Assembly: GCF_002920535.1 (NCBI RefSeq)
Contig: NZ_PQSS01000046.1
Location: 1-59,089 of the forward strand
DNA: 59,089 nt
Reading direction: 5' to 3'
DNA from: Streptomyces sp. Ru71
GTDB taxonomy: Bacteria; Actinomycetota; Actinomycetes; Streptomycetales; Streptomycetaceae
The notes below the pieces were generated by a model. It saw only the letters and a list, made by a program, of their open reading frames with translations. It searched no databases and had not been told where the DNA came from. Shown here piece after piece: positions 26,337 through 36,057 of this stretch (within the stretch, counting starts at the first letter, position 1; each line of letters opens with the position of its first letter). Both the position numbers and the translations under genes were made by a program.

Positions 26337-27754
26337 CTCTCCCCACGGAGACTGCCCACCCTGAGCTGGAGGGCCTGGGCAAGTACGAATACGGCTGGGC
26401 CGACCGCGACGAAGCCGGTGCGTCGGCGCGGCGTGGTCTGAACGAGGACGTCGTCCGTGACATCTCGTCCAAGAAGGACGAGCCGGAGTGGATGACGAAG
26501 CTTCGCCTCAAGGGCCTGCGTCTCTTCGAGAAGAAGCCCATGCCGAACTGGGGCTCGGACCTGTCGGGGATCGACTTCGACAACATCAAGTACTTCGTGC
26601 GCTCCACGGAGAAGCAGGCGGAGTCCTGGGAGGACCTGCCCGAGGACATCAAGAACACCTACGACAAGCTGGGCATCCCGGAGGCCGAGAAGAAGCGCCT
26701 GGTCGCCGGTGTCGCCGCCCAGTACGAGTCGGAGGTCGTCTACCACCAGATCCGCGAGGACCTGGAGGAGCAGGGCGTCATCTTCCTCGACACCGACACC
26801 GCGCTGAAGGAGCACCCGGAGCTCTTCAAGGAGTACTTCGGCACCGTCATCCCGGCCGGTGACAACAAGTTCGCCGCGCTGAACACCGCCGTGTGGTCGG
26901 GCGGCTCCTTCATCTACGTGCCGAAGGGCGTGCACGTGGAGATCCCGCTCCAGGCCTACTTCCGGATCAACACCGAGAACATGGGCCAGTTCGAGCGGAC
27001 CCTGATCATCGTCGACGAGGGTGCCTACGTGCACTACGTCGAGGGTTGTACGGCCCCGATCTACAAGTCGGACTCGCTGCACTCCGCGGTCGTCGAGATC
27101 ATCGTCAAGAAGAACGCCCGCTGCCGTTACACGACCATCCAGAACTGGTCGAACAACGTCTACAACCTGGTCACCAAGCGCGCCGTGGCCTACGAGGGCG
27201 CGACCATGGAGTGGGTCGACGGCAACATCGGCTCCAAGGTGACGATGAAGTACCCGGCCGTCTACCTGATGGGCGAGCACGCCAAGGGCGAGACCCTGTC
27301 CATCGCCTTCGCCGGCGAGGGGCAGCACCAGGACGCCGGCGCCAAGATGGTGCACATGGCGCCGAACACCTCGTCCAACATCGTCTCCAAGTCGGTGGCG
27401 CGCGGTGGCGGCCGTACGTCCTACCGCGGTCTGATCGAGATCGGTGAGGGCGCCGCCGGGTCGAAGTCCAACGTGCTGTGCGACGCGCTGCTGGTGGACA
27501 CGATCTCCCGGTCGGACACCTACCCCTACGTCGACGTCCGCGAGGACGACGTGTCCATGGGCCACGAGGCCACCGTCTCCAAGGTCTCCGAGGACCAGCT
27601 CTTCTACCTGATGAGCCGCGGTCTCGCCGAGGACGAGGCGATGGCGATGATCGTGCGCGGCTTCGTCGAGCCGATCGCCAAGGAGCTGCCCATGGAGTAC
27701 GCGCTGGAGCTCAACCGGCTGATCGAGCTGCAGATGGAGGGCGCGGTCGGTTAA
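26333..27754 (+). CDS. sufB: Fe-S cluster assembly scaffold protein SufB
   Basis: Central scaffold of the SUF system, 473 residues. It forms SufBC2D with SufC and SufD and builds the nascent cluster in the cytoplasm. The beta-helix core carries VEGCTAPIYKSDSLHSA and the downstream KKNARCRYTTIQNWS segment with conserved Cys and Glu. The C-terminal part FYLMSRGLAEDEAMAMIVRGFVEP is the SufB/SufD signature that contacts SufC. The start ATG overlaps the sufR stop, so it is translationally coupled to its repressor. A 9-bp hairpin follows before sufD. Confidence 0.97.
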   Translation: MTLPTETAHPELEGLGKYEYGWADRDEAGASARRGLNEDVVRDISSKKDEPEWMTKLRLKGLRLFEKKPMPNWGSDLSGIDFDNIKYFVRSTEKQAESWEDLPEDIKNTYDKLGIPEAEKKRLVAGVAAQYESEVVYHQIREDLEEQGVIFLDTDTALKEHPELFKEYFGTVIPAGDNKFAALNTAVWSGGSFIYVPKGVHVEIPLQAYFRINTENMGQFERTLIIVDEGAYVHYVEGCTAPIYKSDSLHSAVVEIIVKKNARCRYTTIQNWSNNVYNLVTKRAVAYEGATMEWVDGNIGSKVTMKYPAVYLMGEHAKGETLSIAFAGEGQHQDAGAKMVHMAPNTSSNIVSKSVARGGGRTSYRGLIEIGEGAAGSKSNVLCDALLVDTISRSDTYPYVDVREDDVSMGHEATVSKVSEDQLFYLMSRGLAEDEAMAMIVRGFVEPIAKELPMEYALELNRLIELQMEGAVG

Positions 27755-27764
27755 TCCCCGGCCC

Positions 27765-27786
27765 GGGCCGCAGACCGCTGCGGCCC
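27765..27786 (+). other. intra-operon hairpin between sufB and sufD
   Basis: GGGCCGCAG-ACCG-CTGCGGCCC, a perfect 9-bp stem, lies 10 bp after the sufB stop in the only sizeable gap (83 bp) of the operon. It could attenuate transcription or stabilise the sufRB segment of the mRNA. Confidence 0.5.
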
Positions 27787-27837
27787 GCCGTCCCCGTCAA
27801 GCCCCATACGTAACGGAAAGCGAGCACTACGACAGCC

Positions 27838-29022
27838 ATGGCTGAGGCCCAGAACATCCCCGTGGGGTCGACGACCTCCGGCGCCATCGCGGTGGCCGGG
27901 GAGTCCACCGTCGCCACCCGCATGAGCGCCCCGCCCTCCTTCGACGTCGCGGACTTCCCGGTCCCGCACGGCCGCGAGGAGGAGTGGCGGTTCACCCCGC
28001 TGGAGCGCCTGCGCGGGCTGCACGACGGCACCGCCACCGCCACCGGCGACGGCGTGAAGGTCGACGTGCAGGCCCCCGAGGGCGTCACCGTCGAGACCGT
28101 CGGCCGCGACGACGCGCGGCTCGGCAAGGCGGGCACCCCGGTGGACCGCGTCGCCGCGCAGGCGTACTCCGCCTTCGAGAAGGCCTCGGTCGTGACCGTG
28201 CCGAAGGAGACCGTCCTGGCCGAGCCGATCCGCATCGCGGTACACGGCGAGGGCGGCACCGCCTTCGGCCACCAGGTGATCGAGCTGGGCGCGTTCGCCG
28301 AGGCCGTCGTGGTCATCGACCACACCGGCGACGCGGTGCTCGCCGCCAACGTCGACTACGTCCTCGGCGACGGCGCCAAGCTGACCGTCGTCTCCGTGCA
28401 GGACTGGGACGACAAGGCCGTGCACGTGGGCCAGCACAACGCCCTCGTCGGCCGGGACGCCACCTTCAAGTCGGTCGTCGTCACCTTCGGCGGTGACGTG
28501 GTGCGTCTGCACCCGCGCGTCGCCTACGCCGGCCCCGGCGGCGAGGCCGAGCTGTTCGGCCTGTACTTCACCGACGCCGGCCAGCACCAGGAGCACCGCC
28601 TCCTGGTCGACCACAACGTGCCGCACTGCAAGTCCAACGTCGTCTACAAGGGCGCGCTGCAGGGCGACTCGGCGCACGCGGTGTGGATCGGCGACGTGCT
28701 CATCGAGGCCAAGGCCGAGGGCACCGACACCTACGAGATGAACCGCAACCTCGTCCTCACCGACGGCGCCCGGGTCGACTCCGTGCCGAACCTGGAGATC
28801 GAGACCGGTGAGATCGTCGGCGCCGGCCACGCCTCCGCCACCGGCCGCTTCGACGACGAGCAGCTGTTCTACCTGATGGCCCGCGGCATCCCGGAGCACG
28901 AGGCCCGCCGCCTGGTCGTGCGCGGCTTCTTCGCCGAGCTGGTCCAGCAGATCGGCGTCGCCGACATCGAGGAGCGCCTGATCGCCAAGATCGAGCAGGA
29001 GCTGGAGGCGTCGGTCGCATGA
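27838..29022 (+). CDS. sufD: Fe-S cluster assembly protein SufD
   Basis: 394-residue partner of SufB in the SufBC2D scaffold. The N-terminal half begins MAEAQNIPVGSTTSG and contains FPVPHGREEEWRFTPL, a family hallmark. The C-terminal beta-helix ends in DEQLFYLMARGIPEHEARRLVVRGFF, the SufC-contact signature. ATG 27838 has only a distant GGAAAG upstream, so its translation may be weaker than that of its neighbours. The stop overlaps the ferredoxin gene (ATGA). Confidence 0.96.
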   Translation: MAEAQNIPVGSTTSGAIAVAGESTVATRMSAPPSFDVADFPVPHGREEEWRFTPLERLRGLHDGTATATGDGVKVDVQAPEGVTVETVGRDDARLGKAGTPVDRVAAQAYSAFEKASVVTVPKETVLAEPIRIAVHGEGGTAFGHQVIELGAFAEAVVVIDHTGDAVLAANVDYVLGDGAKLTVVSVQDWDDKAVHVGQHNALVGRDATFKSVVVTFGGDVVRLHPRVAYAGPGGEAELFGLYFTDAGQHQEHRLLVDHNVPHCKSNVVYKGALQGDSAHAVWIGDVLIEAKAEGTDTYEMNRNLVLTDGARVDSVPNLEIETGEIVGAGHASATGRFDDEQLFYLMARGIPEHEARRLVVRGFFAELVQQIGVADIEERLIAKIEQELEASVA

Positions 29023-29336
29023 CCTTCGTACGCGCCTGTGGCGTCAGCGAGCTGGAGGAGGACACCCCGAAGCGGGTGGAACTCGACGGCACGCCGCTGT
29101 CCATCGTGCGGACCGAGGGCGAGGTCTACGCGATCCACGACATCTGCTCGCACGCGAACGTCTCCCTCTCCGAGGGCGAGGTCGACGACTGCCACATCGA
29201 GTGCTGGCTGCACGGCTCGCGCTTCGACCTGCGCTCCGGCAAGCCCGACAGTCTTCCGGCGACGCGTCCCGTCCCCGTATACCCCGTAAAGATCGAAGGG
29301 GACGACGTGCTCGTCTCCCTCTCCCAGGAGTCCTGA
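29019..29336 (+). CDS. Rieske-type non-heme ferredoxin of the suf operon
   Basis: 105-residue Rieske protein with a 2Fe-2S cluster. The ligands appear as CSHANVSLSEGE and CWLHGSRFD, i.e. Cys-x-His and Cys-x2-His. The length and sequence are those of the bifunctional-nitrite-reductase-small-subunit / dioxygenase ferredoxin group. It overlaps sufD and precedes sufC by seven bases, so it is cotranscribed. In actinobacterial suf operons it is thought to donate electrons or act as a first cluster acceptor; its exact role is not established. Confidence 0.93.
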   Translation: MTFVRACGVSELEEDTPKRVELDGTPLSIVRTEGEVYAIHDICSHANVSLSEGEVDDCHIECWLHGSRFDLRSGKPDSLPATRPVPVYPVKIEGDDVLVSLSQES

Positions 29337-29343
29337 GGCACCC

Positions 29344-30104
<761 letters not shown>

Positions 30105-30108
<4 letters not shown>

Positions 30109-31361
30109 CACAGCTGCCGGGCCTCCTCGACACCGAGGCGCTCCGTAAGGATTTCCCGATCCTGGACCGGGTGCTCCACGACGGCAAGAAGCTGGTGTAC
30201 CTGGACAACGCGGCGACCTCGCAGACGCCGCGCCAGGTCCTCGACGTACTCGCGGAGTACTACGAGCAGCACAACGCCAACGTCCACCGCGGTGTGCATG
30301 TGCTCGCCGAGGAGGCCACGGCGCTGTACGAGGGCGCGCGCGACAAGGTCGCGGAGTTCATCAACGCGCCCAGCCGCGACGAGGTGATCTTCACCAAGAA
30401 CGCCTCGGAGTCGCTGAACCTCGTGGCCAACATGCTCGGCTGGGCCGACGAGCCCTACCGGGTGGACTCCGAGACCGAGATCGTCATCACGGAGATGGAG
30501 CACCACTCCAACATCGTGCCGTGGCAGCTGCTGGCACAGCGCACGGGCGCGAAGCTGAAGTGGTTCGGCCTCACCGACGACGGCCGCCTCGACCTGTCCA
30601 ACATCGACGAGATCATCACCGAGAAGACGAAGATCGTCTCCTTCGTGCTGGTCTCCAACATCCTGGGCACGGTCAACCCGGTCGAGGCGATAGTGCGCCG
30701 CGCCCAGGAGGTCGGCGCCCTGGTGTGCATCGACGCCTCCCAGGCCGCGCCGCACATGCCGCTGGACGTGCAGGCGCTGCAGGCCGACTTCGTGGCCTTC
30801 ACCGGTCACAAGATGTGCGGCCCGACCGGCATCGGCGTGCTGTGGGGCCGCCAGGAGCTGCTGGAGGACCTGCCCCCGTTCCTGGGCGGCGGCGAGATGA
30901 TCGAGACCGTCTCGATGCACTCCTCCACCTACGCCCCGGCGCCGCACAAGTTCGAGGCGGGCACCCCGCCGATCGCGCAGGCGGTCGGTCTGGGCGCCGC
31001 GATCGACTACCTCAACTCGATCGGCATGGACAAGATCCTCGCCCACGAGCACGCGCTCACCGAGTACGCGGTCCAGCGCCTGCAGCAGGTCCCCGACCTG
31101 CGCATCATCGGCCCGACCACGGCCGAGGACCGGGGCGCGGCGATCTCCTTCACGCTCGGCGACATCCACCCGCACGACGTGGGCCAGGTCCTCGACGAGC
31201 AGGGCATCGCGGTGCGCGTGGGTCACCACTGCGCGCGTCCCGTGTGCCTGCGCTACGGAATTCCTGCGACCACGCGAGCGTCGTTCTATCTGTACTCCAC
31301 GCCGGCCGAGATCGACGCACTGGTCGAGGGGCTGGAGCACGTACGGAACTTCTTCGGCTAG
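30105..31361 (+). CDS. sufS: cysteine desulfurase SufS
   Basis: PLP enzyme, 418 residues, group II. It takes sulfur from L-cysteine and passes it as a persulfide to SufU. The PLP lysine is in FTGHKMCGPTGIG, the PLP-contact His in EMEHHSNIVPW, and the persulfide cysteine in RVGHHCARPVC near the C-terminus. GTG 30105 overlaps the sufC stop. A stop (TAG) is followed eight bases later by sufU. Confidence 0.97.
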
Positions 31362-31369
31362 GAGCGGGT

Positions 31370-31837
31370 GTGAAGCTGGACTCGATGTACCAGGAAGTCA
31401 TCCTGGACCACTACAAGAACCCGCACGGGCGGGGCTTGCGGGATGGCGACGCCGAGGTGCACCACGTCAACCCGACGTGCGGCGACGAGATCACGCTCCG
31501 TGTGAAGTACGACGGCACGAAGATCGCGGACGTCTCGTACGAGGGCCAGGGCTGCTCCATCAGCCAGGCCTCGGCGTCCGTCCTGAACGAGCTGCTGGTC
31601 GGCAAGGAGCTGTCCGACGCGCAGAAGATCCAGGAGACCTTCCTGGAGCTGATGCAGTCCAAGGGCAAGATCGAGCCCGATGACGCGATGGAGGACCTGC
31701 TGGAGGACGCGGTCGCGTTCGCCGGGGTCTCCAAGTACCCGGCTCGGGTCAAGTGCGCCCTCCTCAGCTGGATGGCGTGGAAGGACGCGACGGCTCAGGC
31801 GCTGAGCGGCGCCGAGGCCGAAAGGAAGACGGCATGA
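31370..31837 (+). CDS. sufU: Fe-S assembly sulfur-transfer protein SufU
   Basis: 155-residue IscU-like protein, the zinc-dependent sulfur acceptor that activates SufS. Start is GTG at 31370 behind GGAG. Zinc/sulfur cysteines are in NPTCGDEI, GQGCSIS and ARVKCALLSW, and the SufU-specific insert after the second Cys (LLVGKELSDAQKI) is present. Overlaps sufT by ATGA. A much longer frame reading through sufS exists but is a shadow. Confidence 0.96.
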   Translation: MKLDSMYQEVILDHYKNPHGRGLRDGDAEVHHVNPTCGDEITLRVKYDGTKIADVSYEGQGCSISQASASVLNELLVGKELSDAQKIQETFLELMQSKGKIEPDDAMEDLLEDAVAFAGVSKYPARVKCALLSWMAWKDATAQALSGAEAERKTA

Positions 31838-32166
31838 CCGACACCGCTGAGATGAAGCCGGCCTCGGAGGAGGAGCTCCGCGAGGCGTTGATGGACGTCG
31901 TCGACCCCGAGCTGGGCATCGACGTCGTCAACCTCGGACTGATCTACGGCATCCACATCGACGACGCCAACATCGCGACCGTCGACATGACCCTGACGTC
32001 GGCGGCCTGCCCGCTGACCGACGTCATCGAGGACCAGGCCAAGTCCGCCACGGACGGCCTCGTCAACGAGCTGCGCATCAACTGGGTCTGGATGCCGCCG
32101 TGGGGCCCCGACAAGATCACCGACGACGGCCGCGAGCAGCTGCGGGCGCTCGGGTTCAACGTCTGA
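31834..32166 (+). CDS. sufT: SufT / MIP18 family (DUF59) protein of the suf operon
   Basis: 110-residue DUF59 protein, ATG 31834 overlapping the sufU stop. The signature VDPELGIDVVNLGLIYGIHI is near residue 25. The conserved Cys with Thr/Ser neighbours is in TLTSAACPLTDVIEDQ. The family helps deliver or mature clusters (SufT, PaaD, MIP18). Its place at the end of the operon supports the SufT assignment. It is followed by a terminator hairpin at 32204-32238. Confidence 0.9.
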   Translation: MTDTAEMKPASEEELREALMDVVDPELGIDVVNLGLIYGIHIDDANIATVDMTLTSAACPLTDVIEDQAKSATDGLVNELRINWVWMPPWGPDKITDDGREQLRALGFNV

Positions 32167-32203
32167 CGCGAGATCGTCTGAAAGGTCGTCACCGACCTGG
32201 TGA

Positions 32204-32238
32204 AAACGGCGAGGTCCGGAGCACGGGCCTCGCCGTTT
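32204..32238 (+). terminator. terminator of the suf operon
   Basis: AAACGGCGAGG (32204-32214) pairs with CCTCGCCGTTT (32228-32238), an 11-bp stem starting in A and ending in TTT, 37 bp after the last suf gene. Confidence 0.8.
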
Positions 32239-32258
32239 CGCGTGTGTACGCTCGGCCC

Positions 32259-32579
32259 ATGGGTTACCTGCTGCTGATCGCAGCCATCGCCGCCGAGGTG
32301 GCCGGGACGACCGCGCTGAAGTACAGCGACGGCTTCAGCAGGCTGGTGCCGTCGCTGCTCACCCTCGCCGGATACCTGCTCTCCTTCTACCTGTTGGGCC
32401 TCACCCTGAAGACCCTGTCCGTGGCCACCGCCTACGCGATCTGGTCGGGGGTGGGCACGGCGGCGATCGCCGCGATCGGCATCCTGTTCCTCGGGGAGGG
32501 GATGACCGCCGCCAAGGCCGCCGGGATGGCGCTGATCATCATCGGCGTGGTGGTGCTGAACCTCGGCGGGGCGCACTGA
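32259..32579 (+). CDS. small multidrug resistance (SMR/EmrE-like) transporter
   Basis: 106-residue inner-membrane protein with four helices, the exact size of the family. The essential glutamate of helix one is in IAAIAAEVAGTTALK (residue 13 in this numbering), and the helix three signature AYAIWSGVGTA is present. It would exchange protons for cationic drugs or guanidinium-like compounds. The ATG at 32259 has no ribosome binding site; TACGCT at 32247-32252, six bases upstream, may be a -10 of a leaderless transcript. It stands alone after the suf terminator and converges with the HxlR fusion gene. Confidence 0.93.
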   Translation: MGYLLLIAAIAAEVAGTTALKYSDGFSRLVPSLLTLAGYLLSFYLLGLTLKTLSVATAYAIWSGVGTAAIAAIGILFLGEGMTAAKAAGMALIIIGVVVLNLGGAH

Positions 32580-32586
32580 CGCCTCG

Positions 32587-33465
32587 TCACATGCCCTGCC
32601 GTACGGCCGACAGCGCGGCGCCCACGCTGCCGGCGACATCGGTGACCGGGTACTGCACATGGCGCACGACGCGGCCCCGGTCCACCACCAGGGTCAGCCG
32701 CTTGAGCCGGGTCGCGCCCGCCGCGCGGAACGTCGGCAGCCGCAGCGCGGTGATCAGGGACAGCTCGGCGTCGGACAGCAGCCGCTGGCCCAGCCGCTCC
32801 TTCTCGGCGAACGCCCGCTGCTCGTCGGGTCGTTGGGTGGAGATGCCGTGGACCGTGGCGCCGGCCGCGGTGAAGTCGGCGAGCCGGTCGCGGTAGGTGC
32901 ACGACTCCAGGGTGCAGCCGGGGGCGCCGGGGATGTCGGACCAGCCCGGGGGATAGGCGTCCGCGCGGGCGTAGGCGCCGGGGAAGCAGTACAGCACCGT
33001 GAACGGGGTGTCCTGGGCGACCGGGTCGCGGGGTGCGCCGGTGTCGTCGAGGAGCGTCAGCTCGGGCACGCTCGTGCCGACCAGCTCGTGCACCCGGTGG
33101 GCTTCCGCCGAGGCCTCCCCGGCCGTGGCCGACGTGGTGCCGTCGCCCAGCACCCAGGCGTCCCCCCAGTCCTGCAGGGCGACCAGCACCGGCAGCAGGG
33201 CGCGGCCGCGCGGGGTGAGCCGGTACTCGTGGCGCACCGGGCGCTCCTGGTACGGCACACGCGCGAGGACATCGGCCTCGACCAGCAGGCGCAGCCGCTC
33301 GGTGAGGACCTTCCGCGACATGCCGAGCTCGCGCTGCAGCTCGTCGAAGCGGTGCACACCGCGGGCGGTGTCCCGCACGATCAGCAGGGTCCACCAGTCG
33401 CCGACCACGTCCAGCGCCTGGGCGATGGCGCAGGTGGAATCCTCCAGGCTCGTTCTGCGGGCCAT
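32587..33465 (-). CDS. HxlR-type regulator fused to a peroxiredoxin domain
   Basis: 292 residues. Residues ~1-115 are an HxlR winged helix: the conserved N-terminal Cys12 (STCAIAQAL), GDWWTLLIVRD, FDELQRELGMSRKVLTERL and the wing VPYQERPVRHEYRLT. Residues ~125-292 are an AhpC/TSA thioredoxin-like domain: VPELTLLDDTG at the start, then PGCTLESCTYRD with Cys184 and Cys189 five residues apart, the arrangement of PrxQ/BCP-type peroxiredoxins. A longer, variable loop precedes it. The fusion joins peroxide chemistry to DNA binding in one chain. It is divergent from an MFS gene, which it probably controls; a candidate operator lies at 33528-33544. Confidence 0.9.
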   Translation of the reverse strand: MARRTSLEDSTCAIAQALDVVGDWWTLLIVRDTARGVHRFDELQRELGMSRKVLTERLRLLVEADVLARVPYQERPVRHEYRLTPRGRALLPVLVALQDWGDAWVLGDGTTSATAGEASAEAHRVHELVGTSVPELTLLDDTGAPRDPVAQDTPFTVLYCFPGAYARADAYPPGWSDIPGAPGCTLESCTYRDRLADFTAAGATVHGISTQRPDEQRAFAEKERLGQRLLSDAELSLITALRLPTFRAAGATRLKRLTLVVDRGRVVRHVQYPVTDVAGSVGAALSAVRQGM

Positions 33466-33497
33466 GACCCTCCACCTCTTCGTCCACCGGTTCGTCG

Positions 33498-33544
33498 TTG
33501 ACCCGAGGCTGCCATGCTGACATAGTCAGTTCCCAAAAGAAACT
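33498..33544 (+). promoter_or_regulatory. MFS promoter with candidate HxlR operator
   Basis: TTGACC (33498-33503) and CATAGT (33521-33526), 17 bp apart, are a good -35/-10 pair reading toward the MFS gene. The inverted repeat AGTT-N9-AACT (33528-33544, AT-rich) sits where transcription would begin, suiting a repressor in the divergent gene. Confidence 0.55.
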
Positions 33545-33565
33545 TATTGGGGGGAGCTGGGCGGG

Positions 33566-34870
33566 GTGCGAGGTCTGAGGGACGTTCCGCGGGCGGTGTG
33601 GCTGCTGGCCGCCGGCACCTTCGTGAACATGACCGTGAGCGTGACCTTCGCCTACCTCTTCCTCTACCTGACCGGCCCGCGCGGCCTGGACCCCGGCCGG
33701 GCGGGCCTGCTGGCCGGCGTGGGGGGAGCGGGCCTGCTCGCCGGCAACCTCACCGGCGGCTTCTTCGGCGACCGGTTCGGGCACCGCCCGGCCCTGCTCG
33801 TCTCCGCCGCCACCGGCGGGCTGCTGCTGGCCGCCGTACCCGTGCTGCCGACCCCCGCGCTGTACGCCGCGCTGCCGCTCGCCCAGTACGCGGCCGGGGT
33901 GCAGCGCGCGGCGACCTCCGCGCTGGTCGCGGTGATCGTGCCGGAGGGATCGCGACGGCAGGCGTACGCGGTGATGCGGGCGGCGGGCAACGGCGGCTTC
34001 ACCGTCGGCCCGCTGCTCGGCGCCCTGGTCGCGACCGGGCTGTCGTACGACTGGCTGTACGTCGCCGACGGGCTCGGCAGCGTGGGGCTGGCCTGGTGGA
34101 CGGCGCGGGTGGTACCGGCGGCCGTGAGCCCGGTGCGGGTGAGCCCGGTGCGCCGGGAGACGGCGCGGGCCGGGAAGGCGGCGGGCGGTGCGGGGCTGTG
34201 GGCGGTGCTGCGGACGCGTCCGGCGGTGCTGCTGCTGCTCGGGGCGATCGGGGTCGTCGACGTCGTCTACCGGCAGCAGTACACGACCTTCCCCGTCTTC
34301 CTCGCCGACCACGGCCTGGACACCGGTGTCTACGGCGCGCTGCTGGCCGTCAACGGCGCCGTGCTGCTGTGCCTTGAGCTACCCGCCGCGCTCGCCCTGG
34401 GCCGCCGCTCGCCGCTGCCGGTCGTGGCGACGGGGCTGCTGCTGGTCGCGGCGGGGTACGCGGCGCTGCTCGCGGGCGCGGGAGCCGGTGCGGCGGTGGT
34501 GATGATGACCCTGCTGACCCTCGGCGAACTGCTGTACAAGAGCACCGCCACGGCGTACGTCGCCGACCGGGCCCCGGCCCATGTCCTGGGCCGCTTCCAG
34601 TCGCTGTACGCCGGCGCGTCCATCACGGGCGTGGTCCTGGCCGCACCGCTCGGCGGCGCGCTGTACCAGGCGGCCCCGGACCTGCTGTGGCCCCTGTGCG
34701 CGCTCGCCGCCGCGGTGGCCGGCTGCGCGGTGCTGGCCGGGTCGCGGCTGGAGGGCGAGCGGGAGGACACGCGGGAGGTGCCGGAGTGGGCGGTGGAGGT
34801 GACCGGGGAGCGGGAGCGGCCCCCGGCGGCCGTGCCCGGCGCGGGCCGACGACGGAACCCGCCGCTGTGA
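33566..34870 (+). CDS. MFS transporter
   Basis: 434-residue membrane protein with about 12 helices, the size of a drug-proton antiporter. The loop GGFFGDRFGHRP between helices two and three is the MFS motif A. The start is GTG at 33566, with GGGGGGAG upstream. The central loop (about residues 190-215) is rich in Arg and Pro, and the C-terminal 45 residues are hydrophilic. It is divergent from the HxlR-peroxiredoxin gene, which suggests export of a redox-active or toxic compound. The substrate is not known. Confidence 0.9.
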   Translation: MRGLRDVPRAVWLLAAGTFVNMTVSVTFAYLFLYLTGPRGLDPGRAGLLAGVGGAGLLAGNLTGGFFGDRFGHRPALLVSAATGGLLLAAVPVLPTPALYAALPLAQYAAGVQRAATSALVAVIVPEGSRRQAYAVMRAAGNGGFTVGPLLGALVATGLSYDWLYVADGLGSVGLAWWTARVVPAAVSPVRVSPVRRETARAGKAAGGAGLWAVLRTRPAVLLLLGAIGVVDVVYRQQYTTFPVFLADHGLDTGVYGALLAVNGAVLLCLELPAALALGRRSPLPVVATGLLLVAAGYAALLAGAGAGAAVVMMTLLTLGELLYKSTATAYVADRAPAHVLGRFQSLYAGASITGVVLAAPLGGALYQAAPDLLWPLCALAAAVAGCAVLAGSRLEGEREDTREVPEWAVEVTGERERPPAAVPGAGRRRNPPL

Positions 34871-34973
34871 GGACCGCTTCTGGTGACCGCTTCTGAGAAC
34901 TGCCGGCGAGGGCCGCTTCCGAGGGCCCGCCGAGGAATCCGTCCGCCCGCCACCTGAGACACCGGGCCGCTGG

Positions 34974-35004
34974 TTGGCCTCCGCGGCCCCCGGCCGGTTA
35001 GGTT
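34974..35004 (+). promoter_or_regulatory. dapD promoter, probably giving a leaderless transcript
   Basis: TTGGCC (34974-34979) and TAGGTT (34999-35004) are 19 bp apart. The ATG follows the -10 by six bases and has no ribosome binding site, so transcription should start at or next to the A of the ATG. Confidence 0.55.
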
Positions 35005-35010
35005 GCCCTC

Positions 35011-36000
35011 ATGACCGACTCGACTGCTTCTCGCACCACCGGCGCCGTCGCCGCCGGCCTCGCCACCATCGCCTCCGACGGCACCGTGCTCGACACCTGG
35101 TTCCCCGCGCCCGAGCTGGTCGAGCAGCCCGGCCCCGCCGGCACCGAGCGGCTGACCGCCGAGCAGGCCGCTCAGCTCCTCGGCGGCGGCGCGACCGCGG
35201 CGATCGGCCCGGACGCCCGCCGGGGTGTCGAGGTGGTCGCGGTGCGCACGGTCATCGCCTCCCTCGATGAGAAGCCGATCGACGCGCACGACGTCTACCT
35301 GCGTCTGCACCTGCTCTCGCACCGCCTGGTCAAGCCGCACGGCCAGAGCCTGGACGGCATCTTCGGCCACCTCGCGAACGTCGCCTGGACCTCGCTCGGC
35401 CCGGTCGCCGTGGACGACGTCGAGAAGGTCCGCCTGAACGCCCGCGCGGAGGGCCTGCACCTGCAGGTCACCTCGATCGACAAGTTCCCGCGCATGACGG
35501 ACTACGTCGCGCCGAAGGGCGTGCGGATCGCCGACGCGGACCGGGTCCGCCTGGGCGCGCACCTCGCCGAGGGCACCACGGTCATGCACGAGGGCTTCGT
35601 CAACTTCAACGCCGGCACCCTCGGCACCTCCATGGTCGAGGGCCGCATCTCCGCGGGCGTCGTCGTCGGCGACGGCTCCGACATCGGCGGCGGCGCCTCC
35701 ACCATGGGCACCCTGTCCGGCGGCGGCAACGTGATCATCTCCATCGGCGAGCGCTGCCTGATCGGCGCCGAGGCCGGCGTCGGCATCGCGCTCGGCGACG
35801 AGTGCGTGGTCGAGGCGGGTCTGTACGTCACGGCCGGCACCCGGGTCACCATGCCCGACGGCCAGATCGTCAAGGCCCGCGACCTGAACGGCGCGTCCAA
35901 CATCCTCTTCCGCCGCAACTCGGTCACCGGCGCCGTCGAGGCCCGCCCGAACAACGCGGTCTGGGGCGGCCTGAACGACATCCTGCACAGCCACAACTGA
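35011..36000 (+). CDS. dapD: 2,3,4,5-tetrahydropyridine-2,6-dicarboxylate N-succinyltransferase
   Basis: Succinylates tetrahydrodipicolinate in the lysine/meso-diaminopimelate pathway. 329 residues, the long actinobacterial DapD. An N-terminal alpha/beta domain (1-150) is followed by a left-handed beta helix of hexapeptide repeats (about 170-290; GVRIADADRVRLGAHLAEGT, GRISAGVVVGDGSDIGGGAS). The end, VTGAVEARPNNAVWGGLNDILHSHN, is typical. It converges with a dapA-type gene, and a shared terminator separates them. Confidence 0.96.
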   Translation: MTDSTASRTTGAVAAGLATIASDGTVLDTWFPAPELVEQPGPAGTERLTAEQAAQLLGGGATAAIGPDARRGVEVVAVRTVIASLDEKPIDAHDVYLRLHLLSHRLVKPHGQSLDGIFGHLANVAWTSLGPVAVDDVEKVRLNARAEGLHLQVTSIDKFPRMTDYVAPKGVRIADADRVRLGAHLAEGTTVMHEGFVNFNAGTLGTSMVEGRISAGVVVGDGSDIGGGASTMGTLSGGGNVIISIGERCLIGAEAGVGIALGDECVVEAGLYVTAGTRVTMPDGQIVKARDLNGASNILFRRNSVTGAVEARPNNAVWGGLNDILHSHN

Positions 36001-36016
36001 CGCAGCGCACGCGGCT

Positions 36017-36050
36017 GAGCGCCCTTCCGCCGATCGGTGGGAGGGCGCTC
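36017..36050. terminator. bidirectional terminator between dapD and the dapA-type gene
   Basis: GAGCGCCCT (36017-36025) pairs with AGGGCGCTC (36042-36050), and the loop itself contains the small palindrome CCGATCGG. It lies between convergent genes. Confidence 0.75.
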
Positions 36051-36057
36051 GTTCGTG

